This document shows positions 58,206 to 64,000 of a DNA stretch of 64,000 nucleotides, piece by piece. The stretch covers positions 372,001 to 436,000 of the forward strand of contig JAAVTG010000672.1 of NCBI GenBank assembly GCA_011947345.1, read 5' to 3'. Numbering within the stretch: position 1 is the stretch's first letter; each line of letters opens with the position of its first letter. A program made the position numbers and the translations under genes. Source of the DNA: Phytophthora quininea. Its lineage: Eukaryota; Oomycota; Peronosporomycetes; Peronosporales; Peronosporaceae. The notes under the pieces were generated by a model. That model worked only from the letters and a program-made list of their open reading frames with translations. It did no database searches and had not been told where the DNA came from.

Positions 58206-58915
58206 TGTAGTATGAGATGTCTTGGTTCACGATTTGCGCTTCATCATCGTCGTTTTCATCCAGCATCTACCAACACTATGAGGGGCATTGCGTTCACGAA
58301 GGTGCAGGAAGGGTTATGTTGTTCTGAAGAACATCCTTCCTAGGAATCGGCGTCTGCGTCGGACACAAGTAGTGCACGAGCTGAAGGCCTCATTTTAATT
58401 CTGAGCGGGAAATTCAAATTCAAAATTTCAGCTTTTGCGCCATGAATGGTCAACAAAATAATTGTACAGTGCTATCCGTTAAAGTCCGAAATTGTACCTG
58501 ACACGGACTATACTAAATGAATTGGTTGTCATATCCTGCCAACCTCTCTCTTTCGACCAGTTGCTGCTCTGGTCCTTTAGTCGGCTCGCCTTAATCGTCA
58601 CCGCTTGCTCCTCCACTTCATGTGTAGCACTATTAACTCTTCACATATTATATGCCGGCAAGGCCAACATATCGGGCGTATCTTTGATTTTCCCGTTTTC
58701 GCAGCGTCTCTAATATGTTAGCCCTGCCAACATATTCGGGATTAAGCTTGTTTTTGTATTGAAAAGTTGATCATAGTTAGATGCAATGTGATAAAAACTA
58801 GTGATGCACAGGTGTACGGGGAATAGGGGGCAGACAGACCACAACGAGCAGGTTAAGGGGGACGGGAAGCGCGACAGGGTCCAGCTTCTGGGCGAGCGTT
58901 GCCTCTCGTGTCATT
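58206..58915. other. Transposon-flank stretch with an RT scrap
   Basis: Holds the MFS promoter. At ~58315-58356 a ~40-bp piece duplicates part of the Gypsy reverse transcriptase (59365-59405). Two similar strings around CCAACATAT occur at ~58660 and ~58727. I see no gene. Confidence 0.4.
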
Positions 58916-59130
58916 TCAGATTTGCCGGCTGAAAAACACAGCTAGATAGTGCTCCGATTGGAATGACCACCCGTCAAACATTATGCCGAAATTAGCGAGT
59001 AAGGCCAAACCAATGTCGATTTTGACTCGATGCACGACCAAATCGGCGTACTTGAGCAGCGTCTCCGACGAAAGGGACTCCAAGTTGGTGTACTTGGTCA
59101 CAGTAGTGTCCTCGCACCACGAGAACGGCA
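58916..59130 (-). pseudogene. hAT-type transposase fragment fused to the RT ORF
   Basis: The 3' end of the RT-containing ORF reads YTNLESLSSETLLKYADLVV and ends with FDGWSFQSEHYLAVF, the conserved core of oomycete hAT-like transposases. The change from retroelement to hAT sequence falls right after YFDDIFV (~59131). Confidence 0.6.
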
Positions 59131-60058
59131 AGACAAAGATGTCGTCGAAGTATGTCTGTGCATACGCCCGATGGGGCCGGAACAACTGCATCACGAGACG
59201 ATTGAACGTCGCCGGCGCGTTCGACAGCCCTTGGGGCATAACGAGCCACTCCCAGAACATACCGCTCGGGGTGCTCACCGCTGTCAGCGGCACATCACCT
59301 GCTCGCATGAGCAGTTGGTGATAGCCATCGACTAAGTCGAGCGCGCTATACATGGTACAACCAACCATGTTGTTCTGAAGAACATCCTTTCTAGGAATCG
59401 GCGTCTGTGCCGGGATCGTGGCAGCGTTCAGCATATTGAAAGCATGAACGATGCGCCACTTGCCGTTAGGCTTTCTGACACAGAACGTCGGCGTGGAGTG
59501 CGGAGACTTGCTCTCACGCACAAGCCCTGCCGTGTGCTTAGCACGGAAGAAGGCGTCAATGACGTCGCGCCGCTCCTTCGGCAAGGGCCACTGGCGTGTG
59601 ACGCAGTACTTCGTTCCGGGAACCAAGTCAATCTCGTGACGGACTCCTCGGTCAGGAGGGGAGCCACTAGGTGGCTCCTTTGAGACGACGTCTCCATACT
59701 CCTTAAGCAAATAATAGAAGGGGTCAGTCGGGTCCTTTAGGATCGCTGACCCACTCCGCGCATTCAATGCCTTCTTGGTCTCGGCCAAGACCGACTCGTC
59801 CACGAGGGACGACGAGTTCAACTCGTCTTCGGGTCGGATGATGACCACTTCGGCGAGCTCGCCGTCCTTCAGCGCCACCCCAAACTCGACGACGGACATC
59901 TCGTCCAGCTCTAAGAGCTCGCCAACACTTTGCAGGTCATCGAGGTGAATACCTCCATCGACCGCACCCGTCACTCCGTCGACGAGAGTGTAGAGCTGCT
60001 CACAGCTCGGTTGCGAAGAGCCGCTCGAGGCGGGCGGCACCGTCGGCGCGATAGACAC
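59131..60058 (-). pseudogene. Gypsy reverse transcriptase, C-terminally truncated
   Basis: The frame reads the RT core: VTRQWPLPKERRDVIDAFF, TPTFCVRKPNGKWRIVHAF, YSALDLVDGYHQLLMR, GLSNAPATFNRL and the catalytic YFDD (a YxDD motif). Thumb, RNase H and integrase are absent. The N-terminal part contains an acidic linker before the RT palm. Confidence 0.85.
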
Positions 60059-60556
60059 CTTGTGTCACGCACGCCGCGCCTTCCGACGCCTTCGCCTTGC
60101 CGAGGCACGTCCAGACGGGGACGGGGTGCTCACTGCGCCCTCGCCGCCTCTCGAATGAGGGGATTCGCCCGAGGGGGCGCCATGTGAAGCGCCGTGAGAT
60201 CTTTGATTGCGGCCGGCACTCGCTGCAGTCGATGAAACGGCCTTCAAAGAAGGCTCGGTGTCACTTCGGACGCCCAGCGACTCGCTCGGTCCACGACCGA
60301 CGTCGATCAGTGAAGTACGTGCCACTGCACAATCAACAGCCCTCACAGGCTCAGTGTCCGGGACACTCAGTGACACACTCAGTCTAAGACCGCAGCCACG
60401 CGACGGAGTACGTGCCGCCGCACAACTAACAGCCCTAAAAGGCTCTTCAGGACTACGGTCCTTCATGGTGCCGTCCACCTACTCGGACACACAGACATCT
60501 AGCACCATGGCCGACTCGGCCCAGTGCTCGCGCCAGTAGCGCTTCTGCTTCCTAGC

Positions 60557-61125
60557 CTAGGTGGGTTCATGACTCGCCAAAGCTCCGATTGGAGAGATGC
60601 GCGTAGCGCCCAAGGTCTTCGACCGCCAATCGATCCATGGCTCGTGGCGTTCCAGCCATGCCATGCCAAGGATGAGATCGTACCTCAAATCCAGGTCAAG
60701 GAGCAGATAGCGTTCTACGCTATCGAAGTCCAAGAACTTCAGCCCAAGGTCCATCGGGACCCTCGGCACCGTAACAGGGGCCCCGTCGCGAGACGGACAG
60801 TGACCGTGTCTCCACTTCGCTCTTGTAGAGCCTCAGCGTACCGCTGGCTACCTTGAACGGTAGAGCGCCTGACATAGTTGCCAGACGCCCCAGAGCCTAT
60901 CAAGACTACCCACGGCTTGTCGAAGCCCTTGACGTCCACCAGGATGACCAGCAAGCCCGGCTTGCATACACGTTGCGCGTTATAGAGCACGGAGCTCTTC
61001 GGGACTGAGCCCTGCCACCTCTTACTTCCCACAGGTACTACAGAACTCAGTTCTTCCCCAGTAGGCGCGGGGCGGCCTACTGGGAGCCGGCTTTCCATGC
61101 GCCGAGCATGTTTGGCTCTCGGCAT
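60557..61125 (-). pseudogene. Gypsy aspartic protease with altered active site
   Basis: FDKPWVVLIGSGASGNYV has the flap geometry of a retroviral-type protease, but the catalytic D of the expected D-S-G is G. The rest (YDLILGMAWLERHEPWIDW, 60557-60769) is in a second frame. The protease should be inactive unless the base is an error. Confidence 0.7.
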
Positions 61126-62044
61126 GGGTGCGGCCGAGCTGGCCGGAGCGCTGCCTGCGCAGAGGACATGTCGGCCTCAAGTGGCGGGCGCTCCCGCAAA
61201 CATAGCATCGCCGGACGCCTGCTCGTTGCTCGGCAACTCTGAGCTCCTCGGCTTCATCCTCAGCATTGCTGAGATCCATGGACTCTTGAACATTCGATCC
61301 GGTAGAGCACCGACTCGAGACGACTTTAAGTTGAACTCGGCATTCAATACCATACCGACGGCCTTCTCAAAGTCGGCTGGGCTCTGACGGAATGCTTCCG
61401 TACGAGCCACTCCAGCTCGGAGCTCTTCCGTGAAGACGGTCACGGTGACCACCTCGGGTAGATGGTCGGCAACCATGCCCGCAATGAGCGTTCGTAGCTC
61501 TTGGACATAGTCCACCAAGTCCTTCTTACCCTGGCGGGTAGCAAGGAAGCGTGGCCTCGCGAAATACGCCTGGTTAGGCGGCAAGGACACCTGAAAGAGC
61601 TTCTCTTTCAGCTCCTTCCAGGTCGGGAAGGCCTCTTCGACAGACGTCCCCGACGTCAAGGCCCACTCTCTCGCTCGCCCTTCGAGCTTAGAGATCGCAA
61701 GCGCCATGCGCTGGTTCTCCATTTGGAGCATGGCCGATCCCATGGCCATCTCGACCTCTCGGGTCCACAACAGCAGGTTCTCCCCTCCTTCCCTGAGAAG
61801 GTCTTCACGCTCACCGAGAGCGACTTCGCCCGCTGAGGGGAGCTGCAGCAGCGACACGCTGCTGGATATGCTCCAGCATAGCATTCTCGTACTTCGAGAA
61901 CGCCTCAAGGCGCACCGTCACGGCGTCAGGTCCTTGCGACGCAAGGAGCGCCATGCCCTCAGGGCCCAGCAAGGACGCAAGCTTATTAAGCGTGTCCTGC
62001 TGACTAGGAGGCAGGTATGCGAACGCTGCCTGCTCCATCCTCAC
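61022..62044 (-). pseudogene. Gypsy gag with CCHC zinc knuckle, frame-broken
   Basis: A capsid-like helical region (FPTWKELKEKLFQVSLPPNQ, DLVDYVQELRTLI) is followed in another frame by a zinc knuckle CYVCGSARHLRPTC (CX2CX4HX4C). At least two frame breaks. Confidence 0.75.
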
Positions 62045-62049
62045 AGATG

Positions 62050-62442
62050 TTGAGTCGACGACTCAGGAGTCGGATTGACTACAAGTGCTACCAGGTACAG
62101 CGGGGCTGTGTAGCAGTGCACGTGCACAGAGGAAGAGGTAGGACTCCCCGAGTCTCTCTCTTTAGGCGTCCCGCCTTCGGTTCTTACAAGAACCAAGTAC
62201 AGTCCCGTAACTAGGACTCGCAGAGTCAGTGTCCCTTAAAACAAGTACAACACTAATTAACTGCAAAAATAGAACTGAATTGAATTGTTTATCTGACCTT
62301 TGCTGTAAATGTATAGACTAAACTATGTGGCATAGTTAATCTAAGAGATATGTAAATGAGTGGTGGAGAGCCAAATGGCTACACTATGGCTACATAGCCA
62401 AAAGTCTACACACGGTTATGACTTTCTTGTAACCCCGTTACA
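62050..62442 (-). repeat. Candidate 5' LTR and leader of the Gypsy element
   Basis: Starts TG at 62442 within TGTAACGGGGTTACA (a short palindrome), AT-rich in its outer half, directly before gag. The inner end and a primer-binding site are not clear, and no second LTR lies in the window. Confidence 0.45.
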
Positions 62443-62445
62443 GTA

Positions 62446-62910
62446 GTGCCCGAGGGAATCGCCTTCGCGGATATTGGAGGTGGAAATCCGTGTAAGTGTG
62501 TTGGTGATTGCTTCCAGGACACATGCAGAAAACGCATGGCGATATTTTGCGCCAAGGATTATTGTGCCTTGCTAGCTGAGTGTCGGCTTCGCGGTGCGTA
62601 CTCTGGAGTGCCTGGAATTGATAGACACGGACCGCGTTGCATTAGCCGTCTCCACGACAGCGTGTCTGGAAGTGGGTGGCATTATCGGGGAATACTCTGG
62701 CCACCTCTGTGTGTATGCAGCGCTGGTCAACCGACTGACTGCGGGCGCACACCGCGGTTACCACCACCACCACCCCCGACATTTCTTCCGACTGACAAGT
62801 ACACTGCGGTCACTACTGTCCACGGTCTCCGTCGTTCGAAATACAAACAAAACGTGAATGCAGGCTCCAAATACGTAGCAGTATTTGCAACCACACCACT
62901 AATCGCCAAT
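62446..62910 (+). pseudogene. SET-domain protein relic
   Basis: CKCVGDCFQDTCRK is an AWS/pre-SET-like cysteine cluster. In the next frame, CLELIDTDRVALAVSTTACL and then EVGGIIGEYSG match the start of a SET domain (family pattern ending GEYxG). The catalytic NHxC and C-terminal motifs are lost or scrambled. It begins four bases from the LTR edge. Confidence 0.5.
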
Positions 62911-63411
62911 GCCGAGCGCCCCACCCTCAAAGCACGAGTCTGAGCTGCATTTCAGCAGCCTGAGCCGCATCTGGTGGGGCTCCGCCGCTATGCAAATGAT
63001 GCAGGCGATCTTGTTGCTCTTGTCTACGTTGAACGCTCTCAACCGCCTCATCCCCGCGTCCGTCAGCACGCTCCACGGTAAAAGCTTCGGCATGAAGGGA
63101 GACGTTGTCTTTGCCACACAAACCGCTCGGCGTGGTGATTGGTTGGCAGTTTCAGATACCTGTCCGATCGCTGCGCTTCACAAAGTGGCACAGATTCTCA
63201 TAGATCTGGCACCGTTTTATGGTTCTCAGCGGTGTTGTTACCTGTGCTGACACGCAATTGATGTGCATCCCAGTTCGTATTGTGCCATCTCAATGCGATT
63301 TCGTGCCAGTTACGCATTCTCGTTGTTGACTGACCGAGGTCATGACGAATTTGCCGCCGCCAGAGCTTGAGGAGACAACGTGAGGGCTTGTTTCTCGTGA
63401 AACACAGCGAG
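62911..63411. other. Gene-poor stretch before the duplicated ABC promoter
   Basis: A 113-codon plus-strand ORF (62909-63250) has no domain that I recognise. Nothing else is supported. Confidence 0.35.
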
Positions 63412-64000
63412 ATCCACAAGAAGTTCGGGTTGTACCCGGAATCATTCAGGTCAATTGGTGATTGTTTAATGATTTTGCATGGAACGAAGATCGCAATTTG
63501 CAGTGGGAGTCAACAAGCAGGAGTGTTGGTCATTTTCCATCGAGCGACCATACTGAACCAAGCACTATCCAAACCTGCAGTATTCTACAATCCAGCCCAG
63601 CGAGCCGCACACCGAGACGAGCACCATGTTCGCGTCGATTGTGGGGCGTCGTAGCGTCGATCACGGGAGACAATCGACGCTGGAGACGTCCGTTCATTTC
63701 AAACCCTGCTGCGCGCCAACATTTAACCTTGGTTTCAGTAAGCTCTGTCGTCCCATAATCACTATCCCTCCAGCATGGAGTCAACATGTCGGATTGTGCG
63801 TCCCGTCAGCAAGTGACAGGCCGCATCTTCAGTGGTGCTGTGCATTTTACCGACCTATTAATACGTGTCAAACTTGCTTCCCTGTGAGATCACTTCTCAA
63901 TTCGACTCCTCCGTCCAGTACCCACAGCATCGGGAGACTCGACAGCAACTGAAGAACTCTCCGTCCTTCAGTATGCCAACCACGCCCAAAGACTCGATGG
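63412..64000. repeat. Duplicated ABC-transporter upstream block, copy B
   Basis: Matches 52005-52628 with only a few differences from ~63560 on and continues to the window end, so the duplication is longer than seen here. Confidence 0.9.
63973..64000 (+). CDS. First codons of a third PDR ABC transporter, cut by the window end
   Basis: The ATG at 63973 opens the same first nine codons (MPTTPKDSM) as copy 2 at 52606, behind the same promoter block. A full third transporter should lie just right of the window. Confidence 0.8.

Larger units (their letters stand above)
58916..62442 (-). mobile_element. Truncated Ty3/Gypsy retrotransposon
   Basis: In minus-strand order: a candidate 5' LTR starting TGTAACGGGGTTACA (outer edge 62442), gag (~62044-61030), aspartic protease (~61030-60560) and reverse transcriptase (~60058-59131). 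RNase H, integrase and the 3' LTR are missing, because the element ends in a hAT fragment. Confidence 0.75.

Noticed and set aside
1..64000. CRISPR arrays, bacterial operons or phage genes
   Set aside because: Spliced eukaryotic genes throughout and no spaced direct repeats. Nothing prokaryotic is supported.

Overview
The window is nuclear DNA from an oomycete, almost certainly a Phytophthora species. The evidence is short (53-75 bp) GT-AG introns, oomycete-style core promoters, secreted RxLR-EER effectors, a Crinkler (CRN) effector, PDR-type ABC transporters, tandem receptor-like kinases and degraded oomycete transposons. I cannot name the species from sequence alone.

Layout. 1-2.1 kb: 5' part of a minus-strand FUSC-like membrane protein. 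2.5-5.1 kb: a protein joining FHA, CHAT (caspase-like) and STAND/NB-ARC-like NTPase domains. 5.4-9.4 kb: PDR ABC transporter copy 1. 9.5-21.2 kb: conserved genes, namely an LRR protein, two paralogous coiled proteins (one with a C-terminal RRM), the Ski2 RNA helicase and MAT1 of the CDK-activating kinase, plus a decayed P-loop NTPase. 22-25.5 kb: an RxLR cluster (two genes and one relic) invaded by a MULE transposon carrying 227-bp inverted arms. 25.7-26.9 kb: an acidic protein with a SUMO-interacting-like motif. 27.2-30.9 kb: complete FUSC-like protein with two C-terminal EF-hands, a paralog of the left-edge gene. 31.2-44.1 kb: four tandem LRR receptor-like TKL kinases with an Mpo1/DUF962 gene on the opposite strand. 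44.3-47.5 kb: a cytochrome P450 and a sugar transporter. 49-52 kb: transposon debris and a CRN with an HNH-like C-terminus. 52.6-58.2 kb: PDR copy 2 and an MFS transporter. 58.3-62.9 kb: a truncated Ty3/Gypsy element joined to a hAT fragment, and a SET-domain relic. 63.4-64 kb: duplicated promoter and first codons of a third PDR copy.

Many genes, including conserved housekeeping genes, are interrupted by single-base frame breaks. The breaks are almost all losses, often lie in homopolymers, and when allowed for give CDS lengths divisible by three. I therefore read most as sequence or assembly errors rather than pseudogenes, and I annotate through them.

Functionally the window combines conserved RNA and transcription genes with fast-evolving surface and secreted functions: receptor kinases, drug or metabolite exporters, a P450 and two effector classes. 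Local duplication and gene conversion have shaped the transporter and kinase families.
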